From contig NZ_JAPENY010000002.1 in the NCBI RefSeq assembly GCF_026341825.1, positions 620,001 to 684,000 on the forward strand: a DNA stretch of 64,000 nt. Reading direction: 5' to 3'. Source of the DNA: Streptomyces sp. NBC_00620. GTDB taxonomy: Bacteria; Actinomycetota; Actinomycetes; Streptomycetales; Streptomycetaceae. Below the pieces are notes generated by a model. It was given only the letters and a program-made list of their open reading frames with translations. It ran no database searches and was not told the origin of the DNA. The position numbers and the translations under genes are program-made. Shown one piece after another: positions 48,057 through 58,259 of the stretch (positions are counted from its first letter, which is position 1; every line of letters starts with the position of its first letter).

Positions 48057-48997
48057 GAGTTCCCTCCCCGTTGCCCCAACAGCCGCCCGGCGGCACACAC
48101 ACCCAGCGCGAGCCAGCTCACGCGCCGCGACAGCCGTACGGCCCGCTCGATGTCGCCGACCGCGACGGCGCGACCCTTGCCGTTCAGTACGGGCCGGTGC
48201 TCGACCCTTCCCCCGTACGCGAGGGTCCCGCCGAGCCGCACCCCGAGCGCCCCCGCGAACGAGGCCTCCACGGGCCCGGCGTTGGGGCTCGGATGCTTGC
48301 AGGCGTCCACCCGCCAGGCGCGCAGGGCGCCTTGCCGGTCGCCTCCGGCCGCGGCCGCGAGAACGGCGGTGAGCCTCGCCCCCGGCCAGCCCGCGACATC
48401 GTCGAGCCGCGCGGAAGCCCAGCCGTAGCGCCGGTACTTGGGGGACCTGTGCCCGACCATCGCGTCGAGCGTGTTGACGGCGCGGAACCCGACGAGCCCG
48501 GGCACGCCGGCCACCGCGCCCCACACAAGAGCCCCCACCACGGCGTCGGAGGTGTTCTCGGCGACGGACTCGACGACGGCCCGGGCGATCCCGTCCGCGT
48601 CGAGCGCCTGCGGATCCCGCCCGCACAGATGCGGCAGCCGCTCCCGGGCCCCCTCGACATCACCGGCTTCGAGCGCGCTGCCGATCGCACGGGCTTCCCG
48701 GCCCAGCGAGGTCCCGCCGACGACGGCCCAAGTGGCGGCGGCGGTCAGCGCGATGGAGGCGGTACGGGATCCACGTACGGAACGACTCGCGAGCGCCGCG
48801 AGCCCGGTGGCGCCGCCCACGCACACGGCCGTGTGCAGCGCGCCCCACCCCCGGTGGTCCCGCCACAGCACCCGCTCGACGGCTCCCGCTCCACGTCCGA
48901 ACGCGGCGACCGGATGGCCCCGGCGGGGATCGCCGAGCAGCAGGTCACCGAGAAGGCCGGCGGCGGCGCCGTACGCGAAGACGCGATCGGCACGCAC
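48053..48997 (-). CDS. cobD: Adenosylcobinamide-phosphate synthase (CobD/CbiB)
   Basis: A 314-aa membrane protein that attaches aminopropanol (phosphate) to cobyric acid. Features: GLLGDLLLGDPRRGHPVAAFG in sections, AVVESVAENTSDAVVGALVWG, FRAVNTLDAMVGHRSPKYRRYGW in sections, and KHPSPNAGPVEASFAGALGV in sections. Several hydrophobic segments are present. GTG start at 48997; the SD is weak. First gene of the long cob operon, about 110 nt downstream of the cobalamin riboswitch. Confidence 0.93.
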   Translation of the reverse strand: MRADRVFAYGAAAGLLGDLLLGDPRRGHPVAAFGRGAGAVERVLWRDHRGWGALHTAVCVGGATGLAALASRSVRGSRTASIALTAAATWAVVGGTSLGREARAIGSALEAGDVEGARERLPHLCGRDPQALDADGIARAVVESVAENTSDAVVGALVWGAVAGVPGLVGFRAVNTLDAMVGHRSPKYRRYGWASARLDDVAGWPGARLTAVLAAAAGGDRQGALRAWRVDACKHPSPNAGPVEASFAGALGVRLGGTLAYGGRVEHRPVLNGKGRAVAVGDIERAVRLSRRVSWLALGVCAAGRLLGQRGGNS

Positions 48998-49107
48998 CGG
49001 TTCAGCCGACCGTCAGGTCAGGCACAACCGTGGTTCGCATGGCACTTGGGCAGCCGCGCATGGCGATATGTCCTCACTCAGGGTGTCCACGCCCTGGTTC
49101 GAAGAGA

Positions 49108-49262
49108 CCGGCGGTGAGAGTTCCTGGCTTCCGGGGATTTCTTCCCCGGTGACAGTGGCGGGACCGCGCCGGATTCGCACCGGCTTCCTCTCTTGCCGCC
49201 GTACTTGGCTCCGGCAGTCCACCATGGGGTTGGAAGACCCGTCAACTTGCTGTTGACCTGCG
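49108..49262 (-). promoter_or_regulatory. Cobalamin (AdoCbl) riboswitch
   Basis: On the minus strand the region contains the B12-box core: AAGCCGGTGCGAATCCGG, CGGTCCCGCCACTGTCACC (about 49148-49186), then GAAGCCAGGAACTCTCACCGCC (in two parts) as the 3' side. This order matches the conserved cobalamin riboswitch. It lies before cobD and is oriented to control cobD-cobQ-cobN-chelatase-cobO-cobB-cobI; with B12 bound it should lower expression. The outer boundaries are approximate. Confidence 0.93.
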
Positions 49263-49290
49263 GGGGGAGAGTGTGCGAAGGCCCACATAC

Positions 49291-49330
49291 GGGTGGGGCG
49301 CGGGACGTTGATACGTCCCGCGCCCCACCC
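49291..49330 (-). terminator. 18-bp hairpin terminator of the pit operon
   Basis: A perfect inverted repeat (49291-49308 with 49313-49330) flanks a 4-nt loop. It lies between the end of the small membrane-protein gene and the riboswitch, so it separates the pit and cob transcripts. Confidence 0.88.
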
Positions 49331-49367
49331 GAGGTGATGCCTTACTTGTGCTGTTTTGGTGCGACCG

Positions 49368-49589
49368 TCAGGCCACGATGAGATAGATCCCGTACGCCAC
49401 CGCCGCCGCGCACGCCGCGAAGCAGGCGTACGCGCCGGTGACCGCGAGAGCGGCGGAGCCGCCCTGCGCCGAGGCCGACTCGCGCTTGGAGAGGCCGACG
49501 ATGCCCAGGGTGAAGAGGCCGACGAGGGCCACGGTGGACACGAGGCTGACTCCGAAGACGGAGCCGAGGGCTGCCCAGTCGATGTGCAT
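49368..49589 (-). CDS. Small two-TM membrane protein downstream of pit
   Basis: A 73-aa protein with two hydrophobic helices (about residues 10-33 and 47-72) joined by a short polar loop (SKRESASAQGG). AAGGAA precedes the ATG. It lies 12 bp after pit on the same strand, so it is cotranscribed and may accompany the phosphate transporter. No family with known function is recognised. Confidence 0.8.
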   Translation of the reverse strand: MHIDWAALGSVFGVSLVSTVALVGLFTLGIVGLSKRESASAQGGSAALAVTGAYACFAACAAAVAYGIYLIVA

Positions 49590-49601
49590 GCTGTTCGTTC
49601 C

Positions 49602-50834
<1,233 letters not shown>

Positions 50835-50881
50835 TAACCCAGGCTTCTGTTGGACGTCAGTGGCAGGTGGACCGTAGGCAA

Positions 50882-50903
50882 CCTGAATGAACGGAAAGTG
50901 AAC
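50882..50903 (-). promoter_or_regulatory. PHO-box-like direct repeat upstream of pit
   Basis: On the minus strand, two adjacent 11-nt units GTTCACTTTCC and GTTCATTCAGG fit the Streptomyces PhoP direct-repeat pattern (GTTCA core every 11 nt). They lie 48 bp before the pit start codon. Confidence 0.75.
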
Positions 50904-50931
50904 TGGCGGGGCATTGAAAGTGTCTCATGTG

Positions 50932-50970
50932 TCGAGCCACCCCTTCGATGGTGCTGAAGGGGTGGCTCGA
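50932..50970 (-). terminator. Hairpin terminator of the lysozyme gene
   Basis: A perfect 15-bp inverted repeat (50932-50946 with 50956-50970) flanks a 9-nt loop, 65 bp past the lysozyme stop. Confidence 0.8.
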
Positions 50971-51035
50971 TGACTGTTTCGGTGCCCGGCTCGACGTCTC
51001 GAACACAGGCGGAACAACGGGTTCCGGTACTTCCG

Positions 51036-51779
51036 CTACCCCCTGGCGAGCTTCTTGAGCTGGGCGGTGGAGCCGTTGAAGAGATTCTGGTCACCCGGCA
51101 GGCTGCCGCTGTTGTCGTACTGCCAGAAGGTCCAGAAGGTCCAGCCGGCCGGCAGCGCTCCCGCGGTCGCCGAGTCGTAGCGCGCGAGCCACAGGGAGTG
51201 GTTCGCGCCGAAGGCGCGGCTGCTGCCGGTGCAGGTGTTCCACCAGTGCGTGGTCGTGTAGATCACCGGACGGCGTCCGGTCTGCCGTTTGACCTCGTCG
51301 CTGAACGCCTTGATCCAGCTCACCATTTTGGCCTTGGTCAGGCCGTAGCACTTGTTCCTGCCGTACGGGTTGTACTCGATGTCGAGCGCGGGCGGCAGCG
51401 TCCACCCGTCCCCGCGCCAGGCGCCGCCGTAGCGCACGAAGTGTGCCGCCTGGGCGGTGCCTGACGACTTGTTCGGCAGGGCGAAGTGGTAGGCGCCGCG
51501 GATGATGCCGGCGCTGCGCGCCCCGTTGTACTGCTGGCTGAAGTAGGGATTGCGGTAGGTGTGGGACTCGGTCGCCTTGACGTAGACGAACTGCGCGCCC
51601 TTCGCCTTGGCGCTCTGCCAGTCGACGTTCTTCTGGTGCGAGGAGACGTCGTGCCCCTTGGGCTTGCCAGCTGCGGATGCGGGAGCCTCGGCGAGAGCGG
51701 TCCCCCCGACGGTGAGCGCCGTGAGGGTGGCCGCGACGACGCGGGCACGGTGGCGGGACGGTCTGTGATCACGGGCCAT
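51036..51779 (-). CDS. Secreted GH25 lysozyme (muramidase)
   Basis: A 247-aa exported 1,4-beta-N-acetylmuramidase. A signal peptide (about residues 1-37, ending APASAA) precedes the GH25 barrel: GHDVSSHQKNVDW (first catalytic Asp), VKATESHTYRNPYF, LDIEYNPYG (catalytic DxE), YTTTHWWNTCTG and FWQYDNSGSLPG. It lacks wall-binding repeats. The ATG at 51779 has GGGGGG 4 nt upstream. It stands alone between the pit operon and a divergent aldolase gene. Confidence 0.93.
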   Translation of the reverse strand: MARDHRPSRHRARVVAATLTALTVGGTALAEAPASAAGKPKGHDVSSHQKNVDWQSAKAKGAQFVYVKATESHTYRNPYFSQQYNGARSAGIIRGAYHFALPNKSSGTAQAAHFVRYGGAWRGDGWTLPPALDIEYNPYGRNKCYGLTKAKMVSWIKAFSDEVKRQTGRRPVIYTTTHWWNTCTGSSRAFGANHSLWLARYDSATAGALPAGWTFWTFWQYDNSGSLPGDQNLFNGSTAQLKKLARG

Positions 51780-51976
51780 ATTTCCCCCCGGAATGGCGAC
51801 GTGCGTGACAAATCCCCCAGAGGCTACTGGAAGATCATCGAAAGCTCGTCGATCTCCGGCCAATCCCCCGCAGAGGGTCGATCTATGCCCATATGCGATC
51901 TTACGGACGCCCGGATTCCGCCCTAAAGTGCCCTCGCCGACGCCGCGTTGGCGACAGCGCCTGGCAGGATCGCGGC

Positions 51977-52708
51977 ATGGCTGAACAGCGGCGGGACGCG
52001 CGGGGCGATCGGGGCGGGCGGGAGGGCGCACAGGTGGCGCGTGAGCGGCACGCGCCGGATGTGCGGGGCGCGGAGGAGCGGGCATGGGACGAGCTCGTCG
52101 CGACGGCCCGCCGCACCGTGACCGACGGACTGGTCGTCGGTACGTCGGGCAACGTCTCGGTACGCGTCGGGGACACCGTCCTGGTCACGCCGACAGGAGT
52201 GCCGTACGACCGGCTGACGCCGGGCGACATCGTCGGCGTGGACCTCGACGGCCGGCAGGTGCGCGGTTCGCTCCTTCCGACGAGCGAACTGCCCATGCAC
52301 CTCACCGTCTACCGCGCCACCGACGCACGCGCCGTCGTCCACACCCACGCCCCGCATGCGACGGCCGTCTCGACACTCGTCCCCGAGCTCCCGCTGATCC
52401 ACTACATGGCGGGCGATCTGGGCGGCCCGGTCCGTGTTGCCCCCTATGCGACCTACGGCACCCCAGAGTTGGCCGAGAACATGCGCCAGGCCCTCACCGA
52501 CCGCGCCGCCTGCCTTCTCCAGAACCACGGCACGATCGCCCACGGCTCGTCCCTCGGCCAGGCCTACGACCGCACCGCCCAGCTGGAGTGGATGTGCCGC
52601 GTCTGGCTGACAGCCTCGTCGGTACCGGGACTGTCGCCCACGCTGCTGACACGCGAGCAGGTGGAGGAGGCGGGGGAGCGGCTGAGGGGGTACGGGCAAC
52701 GGGGGTAA
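51977..52708 (+). CDS. Class II aldolase/adducin family protein (fuculose-phosphate aldolase-like)
   Basis: A 243-aa zinc aldolase-like enzyme. Core residues: GLVVGTSGNVSVR, VVHTHAPHATAVS (two zinc His in HTH), catalytic-type Glu in SELPMHL and a third His in LLQNHGTIAHGSSL. The first 35 residues are Arg/Gly-rich and not part of the fold, so the start at 51977 could be too far upstream. The sugar-phosphate substrate is unknown and no kinase or isomerase is adjacent. Confidence 0.86.
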   Translation: MAEQRRDARGDRGGREGAQVARERHAPDVRGAEERAWDELVATARRTVTDGLVVGTSGNVSVRVGDTVLVTPTGVPYDRLTPGDIVGVDLDGRQVRGSLLPTSELPMHLTVYRATDARAVVHTHAPHATAVSTLVPELPLIHYMAGDLGGPVRVAPYATYGTPELAENMRQALTDRAACLLQNHGTIAHGSSLGQAYDRTAQLEWMCRVWLTASSVPGLSPTLLTREQVEEAGERLRGYGQRG

Positions 52709-53088
52709 GGGGGACTACTCGTACCCCCTTGGCCGCTCCGCCGGGCGGGGCTCGGCCTCGCCGCGCCGGGTGGGAGCTCCTTCCCGCCGCAGCGGTGCTC
52801 GCCTCCTTCCGGCCGTAGCGCTGCTCGGCCCGGACGCACCGATTCGGCGGTGCCGAACCATCCGGCAGCCCTGGAGGTCTGTCCGCGCGACAGCGCGGGT
52901 GTCTCTCCCCGCGGCGGTGCGCCGGAAGTCCCTGCTCGCCGTGGCGCGCAGCCGGCTCCCCCCGACACGCCCCGGGGCCGCCGAATCACACGCACCCCCG
53001 GAAACAAGAGCCCCACCCGCGCCGGGGTACGTCATCCCGAGCCCCGCTCCCGCTGGCCGATAACGGGCTCCCCCGGGAGACTGAACGC
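52709..53088. other. Very GC-rich non-coding stretch
   Basis: 380 bp without a credible gene. Open frames here lack Streptomyces codon bias. I see short GC-rich inverted segments but no clear terminator, promoter or repeat family. Confidence 0.4.
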
Positions 53089-54216
53089 GTGCGCACTGTC
53101 AAAGCGACGGCCGCAGCCGTCACCGTAGCCATCGCCGCGGGCGCGGCCTCCGTCGCGGCGGGCCGGTTCGCCAGCGACGCCGCGCTCAAGGCGTCGCCCG
53201 GCAGGCCGCTGCCCACCGAGCCCCGGCTCACCGTGCACGCCACGGCGGCGGGCGGGATCACGCTCACCCGTGACCTGGCCTCGCTGCGCCCTGGCAGGTA
53301 CGGCCTCTCCGGCGACGGCTCCCACGCCGTCGTGGGCCCGGTCATGGAGGCCACGCCCCACCCCGCCGACACGGTCGTACGCCGCCTGGAACGCGTCACC
53401 CACGGCACCCTGGAGCCCGGCGACAAGGTGTGGCTCACCCCGAACGTCCACATCGGCAACCCGAGCGCCGCCCTCGGCCTCGACCACGCCGACATCGACG
53501 TCCCCGGCGAACTCGGCTCCCTGCCCGCCTGGTTCGTGCCCGGCGTCCGCGACACCTGGGTGATCACCGTGCACGGCCTGGGCGCCACCCGCGAACACCC
53601 CATGAACGTGCTGGAGTTCCTGAACCGCCACCAGTTCCCCGTACTTGACCTCGCCTACCGCGGCGACCTCGGCGCCCCCCGCTCCCCGGACGGTCTCAAC
53701 CACCTCGGCGAGACCGAGTGGCGCGACCTCGACGCGGCGATCCGCTACGCCGTGCGCTACGGCGCCGACCAGGTCGTCCTGTTCGGCTGGTCCACCGGCG
53801 CCACGATGGCCCTGCGCGCCGCCGCGCACTCCGCGCTGCGCGAGCGGATCTCCGGCCTCGTCCTTGACTCGCCCGTCCTCAGCTGGGAGACCACGCTGCG
53901 CGCCCTCGCCACCGCCCGCCACACCCCCAAGCCCCTGCTGCCGCTCGCGGTACGCGCCGCCCAGGGCCGCACGGGCGTACGCGGTGACCGCATCGAGAAC
54001 GCCGCGCACCCCGACCACCTCAAGGTGCCGACCCTGCTGGTGCACGGCCCGGACGACACCATCGCCCCCTGGGGCCCCTCACGCCGCCTCGCCGAGCGCC
54101 GTCCGGAGCTGGTCACCCTGCGCACGGTCCCGCACGCCCCGCACGGCGCCATGTGGAACGCCGACCCGGCAGGCTACGAAGAGGCCCTGCGCCGATTCCT
54201 CACACCGCTGATGTAG
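53089..54216 (+). CDS. Alpha/beta hydrolase with N-terminal membrane anchor/signal
   Basis: A 375-aa protein. A hydrophobic N-terminal segment (about residues 6-26) could be a signal anchor. The hydrolase fold starts near residue 160 with TWVITVHGLGATREH (oxyanion region); the nucleophile elbow is GWSTG, the acid is in VHGPDDTIAP and the His in PHAPHGAMW. The N-terminal 150 residues form a separate beta-rich region. GTG at 53089 has GGGAGA 8 nt upstream. Substrate unknown. Confidence 0.85.
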   Translation: MRTVKATAAAVTVAIAAGAASVAAGRFASDAALKASPGRPLPTEPRLTVHATAAGGITLTRDLASLRPGRYGLSGDGSHAVVGPVMEATPHPADTVVRRLERVTHGTLEPGDKVWLTPNVHIGNPSAALGLDHADIDVPGELGSLPAWFVPGVRDTWVITVHGLGATREHPMNVLEFLNRHQFPVLDLAYRGDLGAPRSPDGLNHLGETEWRDLDAAIRYAVRYGADQVVLFGWSTGATMALRAAAHSALRERISGLVLDSPVLSWETTLRALATARHTPKPLLPLAVRAAQGRTGVRGDRIENAAHPDHLKVPTLLVHGPDDTIAPWGPSRRLAERRPELVTLRTVPHAPHGAMWNADPAGYEEALRRFLTPLM

Positions 54217-54228
54217 AAGCCGATGGGA

Positions 54229-54322
54229 AGCGCCGGAGGGGCTGTTTTCGGCCTGTCCGCCGTGCGAGGACGGGCCCGTTCCGGCTGAACGGGGGCTTGA
54301 GGGCAGGGCCCTCGGAAGGGCC
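54229..54322. repeat. Decayed copy of the Streptomyces 3'-end repeat (R5)
   Basis: Mutated versions of the R1-R4 modules are visible: GCGCCGGAGGGGCTG, then CCTGTCCGCCGTGCGAGGAC, then GGGCTTGAGGGCAGGGCCCTC-like. It starts about 12 bp after the hydrolase stop. Confidence 0.55.
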
Positions 54323-54372
54323 AAGCCTCATTCCGTTTGGGTTTTCGGACTGTCAACCGGAAGACTGCACCC

Positions 54373-55773
54373 GTGACGTCCCGTAATCCGCGCGACTCCA
54401 GGCTCCGACTCGTCCGCCCGCGGCCCCTGGCTGCCGCCCCCCGAGCGGTGACCCAGCGCCGCTCGCCCCGCCCCGCACCGCGTCCGCCCGAAGGCACACC
54501 GCCGCCCGGGGAACTGGCCCGTATGGCACGCACCGGCCTGTCCGACGCCGCCCGCGTGGCCCGCTGGGCAGATGCCGCACTCGGCCCCGGGCGCGACGGC
54601 GCGACGCCCGACGGCAAGGGCACCCTCTCCGACGCCTCCGCCGAACGGGCCGCCGCCGAACTGGGGCTGACCCCGGTTCAGGTCCGCGCGGACTGGGACA
54701 CCGCACGCCTGGCGGGCCTCATCGAGGTACACGGCGGCAACGCCCGCCCGGGCTGGCGACTGCGCGCCTGGAACCGCGACGACAGCGCCGTACTGCGCGG
54801 CTGGGTCGCCCTCTTCGACGCCTGGTCGCTGGCCTATCCGGAGCCCGCGGACCACGAACCGTCCGCCGTCGCCGAAGTCGTCTCCGCGATGCCCCAGGTG
54901 CTCTCCTTCCTCCAGCTCTCCGCGGGACCCGTCCCCATGGAGCAACTCCTCGACCTGCTCGAACAGCGCGTCACGGAACTGCGCACCGAGCGCTGCGAAA
55001 TCCCCTACGGCCCCCAGCCCGAACCGGCCTCCCAGGCCGCCGCCGAGAACACCCCGCTCGCCCCCCTCCTCGACTGGGCCCTGCACGCCCTGGCCTCCGT
55101 GGGCGCGCTCACCTGCGCCGACGGACAGGCCACCCTCACCCCGCTCGGCAGCTGGGCGGTCTGGGTCAAGCTGGAGCAGATCTGCGTCGCCGCGCAGAGC
55201 CCCGCCGGGAACATCGAGGCCTCCGCCGAGGACATGCTCCGCGGCTGCGCCCAGCTGCGCCCGAACGCGGCCCGCGCCGAATACCGCGCCTGGCTCGCCG
55301 CCCGCCCCGTCGGCAGCGCCATCACCGAACTCCTCGACGCCGCCCGCGGCGAGGACGCCCTCAGCCGCGGCCTCGCCTTCGAGGCGCTGCGTGTGGTCGG
55401 CGCCCCCGCCGAACCCGATGTGCGGGCCGTGGCCGAGGAGACCTCGCTGCGCCCCTACGCCCTGCTGTGGCTCGCCGTGCACGACGGCCACGACCCCGAG
55501 GACGCCCACGAGGTGCTCACCCGCACGGAGGCCACCTGGCTCTGGGTCGACACCGCTGCCGCCGTCGCCGACCACGGGGAGGCACCGCTCCTCGTACGCC
55601 ACCTGGAGTCGGCCGTGCAGCCCACCGTGCCCATGCTCCTCGACGAGGTGCGCGCGGTCGGGCATCCCCGCACCGTGCAGGTCCTGGTCGCGCTGGCCGC
55701 CGCCCACCCGGACCCGGCGCTGGCCAAGGCCGTACGCCGGGCCGCCTTCCAGGTGCACACCGGAGGGAACTGA
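54373..55773 (+). CDS. Conserved hypothetical protein, helical-repeat type
   Basis: A 466-aa soluble protein not assigned to a known family. It has a basic, Pro-rich N-terminus (about 50 residues), a small winged-helix-like section (AERAAAELGLTPVQVRADW... LAGLIEVHGG), and a long alpha-helical C-terminus resembling HEAT-type repeats (for example EDAHEVLTRTEATWLWVDTA and PTVPMLLDEVRAVGHPRTV). The GTG at 54373 has GGAAG 9 nt upstream; a TTG at 54337 is also in frame. Similar proteins occur in Streptomyces to my recollection, without function. Confidence 0.7.
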   Translation: MTSRNPRDSRLRLVRPRPLAAAPRAVTQRRSPRPAPRPPEGTPPPGELARMARTGLSDAARVARWADAALGPGRDGATPDGKGTLSDASAERAAAELGLTPVQVRADWDTARLAGLIEVHGGNARPGWRLRAWNRDDSAVLRGWVALFDAWSLAYPEPADHEPSAVAEVVSAMPQVLSFLQLSAGPVPMEQLLDLLEQRVTELRTERCEIPYGPQPEPASQAAAENTPLAPLLDWALHALASVGALTCADGQATLTPLGSWAVWVKLEQICVAAQSPAGNIEASAEDMLRGCAQLRPNAARAEYRAWLAARPVGSAITELLDAARGEDALSRGLAFEALRVVGAPAEPDVRAVAEETSLRPYALLWLAVHDGHDPEDAHEVLTRTEATWLWVDTAAAVADHGEAPLLVRHLESAVQPTVPMLLDEVRAVGHPRTVQVLVALAAAHPDPALAKAVRRAAFQVHTGGN

Positions 55774-55804
55774 CCGGACGGCCCGACGCCTGCCCGGGAG
55801 GTGC

Positions 55805-56218
55805 CTACGCCGCTATCTCGGGGGCGTAGGTGCCGAAGCTCCAGATGTTGCCCTCGATGTCCCGGGCCATGTAGTCCCGCGAGCCGTACTCCTGGTCCGT
55901 CGGGGGCATCAGGATCTCCGCGCCGTGGTCCACGGCCTGCTGGTGGTGTGTGTCGACGTCGTCCACGACGACATACACCCCCGTCGGGCCCGCGCCCTTC
56001 ATCGCACCGTCGAAGACGCTGCCGGTGCCCTTGGAGCCGAGCATCACCGCGCCGTTCCCCTGCACGAGTTCGGCGTGCATCACCGCGCCGTCCTCGCCCT
56101 CGTACACCGACAGCTCGGTGAAGCCGAAGGCCTCCGTGAGCTGCCTGATCGCCGCCTTCGCGTCCGCGTACAACAGTGTCGGGTAGATGCTCGGGCGCCC
56201 GCCGTCGATGCCTGCCAT
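55805..56218 (-). CDS. VOC-family protein (glyoxalase/bleomycin-resistance fold)
   Basis: A 137-aa protein with two beta-alpha-beta-beta-beta units: SIYPTLLYADAKAAIRQLTEAFGF in sections, VMHAELVQGNGAVMLG, then VYVVVDDVDTHHQQAVDHGAEI in sections and YMARDIEGNIWSFGTY. This matches YdeM/PhnB-like VOC proteins. The ATG at 56218 has GAGGGAG upstream. Substrate unknown; convergent with the preceding gene. Confidence 0.85.
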   Translation of the reverse strand: MAGIDGGRPSIYPTLLYADAKAAIRQLTEAFGFTELSVYEGEDGAVMHAELVQGNGAVMLGSKGTGSVFDGAMKGAGPTGVYVVVDDVDTHHQQAVDHGAEILMPPTDQEYGSRDYMARDIEGNIWSFGTYAPEIAA

Positions 56219-56312
56219 GCCGATCACTCCCTCTTGTCCCGCCGCCGGAATCCGATCCGCTGCCCAGTCTGGCACCGGGCACTGACAACGCCCCGGCCCA
56301 AGAGGGGAGGGC

Positions 56313-57203
56313 TCAGCGGAAGGTGTTGCACTGGGCCATGTCGCCGGTGCTGTAGCCCTGGTGGAACCACTGCTGCCGCTGCTCGGCCGAGCCGTGCGTC
56401 CAGGTCTCCGGGGTCACCTGGCCCTGGAACCTCTCCTGGATCCGGTCGTCGCCGACGGCCGCCGCCGCGTCCATGCCGTCGCGGATGTCGGCGTCCGTGA
56501 GGCTCGTCATCAGCGGCTTGCCCGTCGACGGGTTCTTCGTGGTCGTCGCGTGGTGCGCCCACACCCCGGCGTAGCAGTCGGCCTGCAGCTCGACCTTCAC
56601 CGAGTTGCTGTTCGCGCCGGTCACACCGTCCTGCGACCTGCTCAGCGTCCCCATCAGGTCCTGCACATGGTGCCCGTACTCGTGCGCCACCACGTACGCC
56701 TGCGCGAACGGGCCGCCGCTCGAGCCGAACTTGGTGCGCAGCTCGTCGAAGAAACCCAGGTCCAGATAGACCTTGCGGTCGCCCGGGCAGTAGAAGGGCC
56801 CCACGGCGGAGGTCGCGGTGCCGCACGCCGTGCCGACGCGGCTGCCGAAGAGGACCGTGGGGGAGCGCGTGTAGGTGCCGCTGCGGCGCGTGAACTCCTG
56901 CGTCCAGTAGGTCTGCACGCTGTTGACGACCGCCACGATGCGGCAGTCGTCCTTGGTGTTCGCGTCCTGCCCCGTCCTGCACGTCTGCTGTACCTGCGCG
57001 AGGGACGAGGCGGTCGCCGCGGGCTCGTCGCTGCCGGAGGAGAGTCCGAGCTGGTCGGGCCCCACCCCGAGGAACAGCCCGAGGAGGAGGGCGATCAGCC
57101 CGGCGATGCCGCCGCCCACGGTCGCCTTGCCACCGGGGATCCGGCTCCCGCGCACGTCCTGAACCTCGGAGGTGTCCAGGTCGGCGTCGTCGTCGAACTG
57201 CAT
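56313..57203 (-). CDS. Neutral zinc metallopeptidase, YpfJ/KPN_02809 family
   Basis: A 296-aa membrane-anchored protein. One transmembrane segment (about residues 28-48) follows a short acidic cytosolic N-terminus (MQFDDDADLDTSEVQDVRGS); the outer domain carries the zincin motif HEYGHH and a downstream Glu region (VELQADCYAGVWA). Four to six cysteines suggest disulphides outside the membrane. I chose the start at MQFDDDAD (57203), with AGAGGG upstream. Confidence 0.88.
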   Translation of the reverse strand: MQFDDDADLDTSEVQDVRGSRIPGGKATVGGGIAGLIALLLGLFLGVGPDQLGLSSGSDEPAATASSLAQVQQTCRTGQDANTKDDCRIVAVVNSVQTYWTQEFTRRSGTYTRSPTVLFGSRVGTACGTATSAVGPFYCPGDRKVYLDLGFFDELRTKFGSSGGPFAQAYVVAHEYGHHVQDLMGTLSRSQDGVTGANSNSVKVELQADCYAGVWAHHATTTKNPSTGKPLMTSLTDADIRDGMDAAAAVGDDRIQERFQGQVTPETWTHGSAEQRQQWFHQGYSTGDMAQCNTFR

Positions 57204-57392
57204 GGGCACACCACCCTCTGCCGTACGTCGCTCTGTGGCGCCATCCTCGTACGCCCCCAGGACCCCGGCCCCGAGCGGAGGTCCGAACGGGGGACGCCCC
57301 CGCCCACCCGCCGTGTCCCGGCAGCCACTGCGCCGGCCCACGCCTACGCTCTGCGCCTGATCCGTGGACCGAGTGGGCGAAGAGGGGGAAAG

Positions 57393-58259
57393 GTGGTTGT
57401 TCTACCGGTCGAGGTGACGGCCCCGCACCCGGACGCGGCACCACCCCGGCCCCCGGCCGCGGAGCCCGCCCCGCAGCGGTCCGCGGCCCTGCCACGCCCC
57501 GCGCACCCCGCGACCGTGCCGCTCGCAGAATCCGCGCCTCAGCACCGCCCGTGTCACCCCCTCCGCCGCTTCCTGCCCCCGGCCCTCGCCCTCCTCCTCG
57601 CCGCCCCCGTCCTCGCGGCGGCCCACCAAGCCCGGTCCACCCCCTTCGGGGACCACATCACCGTCCACGCGCGCGTGGCGCACGAGGCACGGCCGTCACT
57701 GCGTACGACGAGCGACGCCGTCGAGGCGTACGACGCGGAGACGGGCCGCCCGCGCTGGAGCTACGCGCGGGAGGGCCGTCGCCCGCTGGCCGTGGTCCCC
57801 GCGCGCGGGGAGGCGATCGCGCTCTGGGACGACGGGCTGGTCACCGACACCGCGCGCGACGACGGCGGCGCGGTGCGCTGGCACCGGGCCCTTCCGGGCG
57901 CCTCCCCGTGGCTCGCGGACCACGGGGGGAGTGGCGTGCTGCGGCCTCTCGGCGCCCGCATGCTCGCCGTCGTCACCCCGCAGCGCATCGCCGCCTACCG
58001 CATCGCGGACGGCGATCTGCGCTGGGTACTGCCCGCCCGACGGGGATGTGAGTTCGCGCCCGCGCGCGCGGTGCGCCTCGGCACGGCGCTCCTGATCGCA
58101 CAGCCCTGCCCCGCCGGTGACGCCGCCGGCTCCTGGACCGGCGAGATCATCGCGGTGGACGACCTCGGCAGGATCACCCCGGACCGTACGCCGCTGGGCA
58201 ATGAGCGTCACAGTGCCGGACACCCGAAGGCAGAAAAAGTGGTTGCACGGCCCCGTTAG
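57393..58259 (+). CDS. PQQ-like beta-propeller-type exported protein
   Basis: A 288-aa protein with a Pro/Ala-rich N-terminal 50 residues, one hydrophobic segment (about 58-78, PPALALLLAAPVLAAAHQ), and repeated PQQ-propeller-like blades (AVEAYDAETGRPRWSYAREG; IAAYRIADGDLRWVLPARRG; IIAVDDLGRITPD). GTG at 57393 sits close to a GGGGGAAAG tract. Divergent from the metallopeptidase. Its stop codon overlaps the -10-like box for the ABC-F transcript. Function unknown. Confidence 0.72.
   Translation: MVVLPVEVTAPHPDAAPPRPPAAEPAPQRSAALPRPAHPATVPLAESAPQHRPCHPLRRFLPPALALLLAAPVLAAAHQARSTPFGDHITVHARVAHEARPSLRTTSDAVEAYDAETGRPRWSYAREGRRPLAVVPARGEAIALWDDGLVTDTARDDGGAVRWHRALPGASPWLADHGGSGVLRPLGARMLAVVTPQRIAAYRIADGDLRWVLPARRGCEFAPARAVRLGTALLIAQPCPAGDAAGSWTGEIIAVDDLGRITPDRTPLGNERHSAGHPKAEKVVARPR

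Noticed and set aside
49013..49288. 91-codon minus-strand frame upstream of cobD
   Set aside because: It lies across the cobalamin riboswitch, whose conserved core explains the sequence.
52564..53063. Several open frames around the gap after the class II aldolase
   Set aside because: They lack Streptomyces third-position GC bias, conserved motifs and SD sequences; several are antisense shadows.
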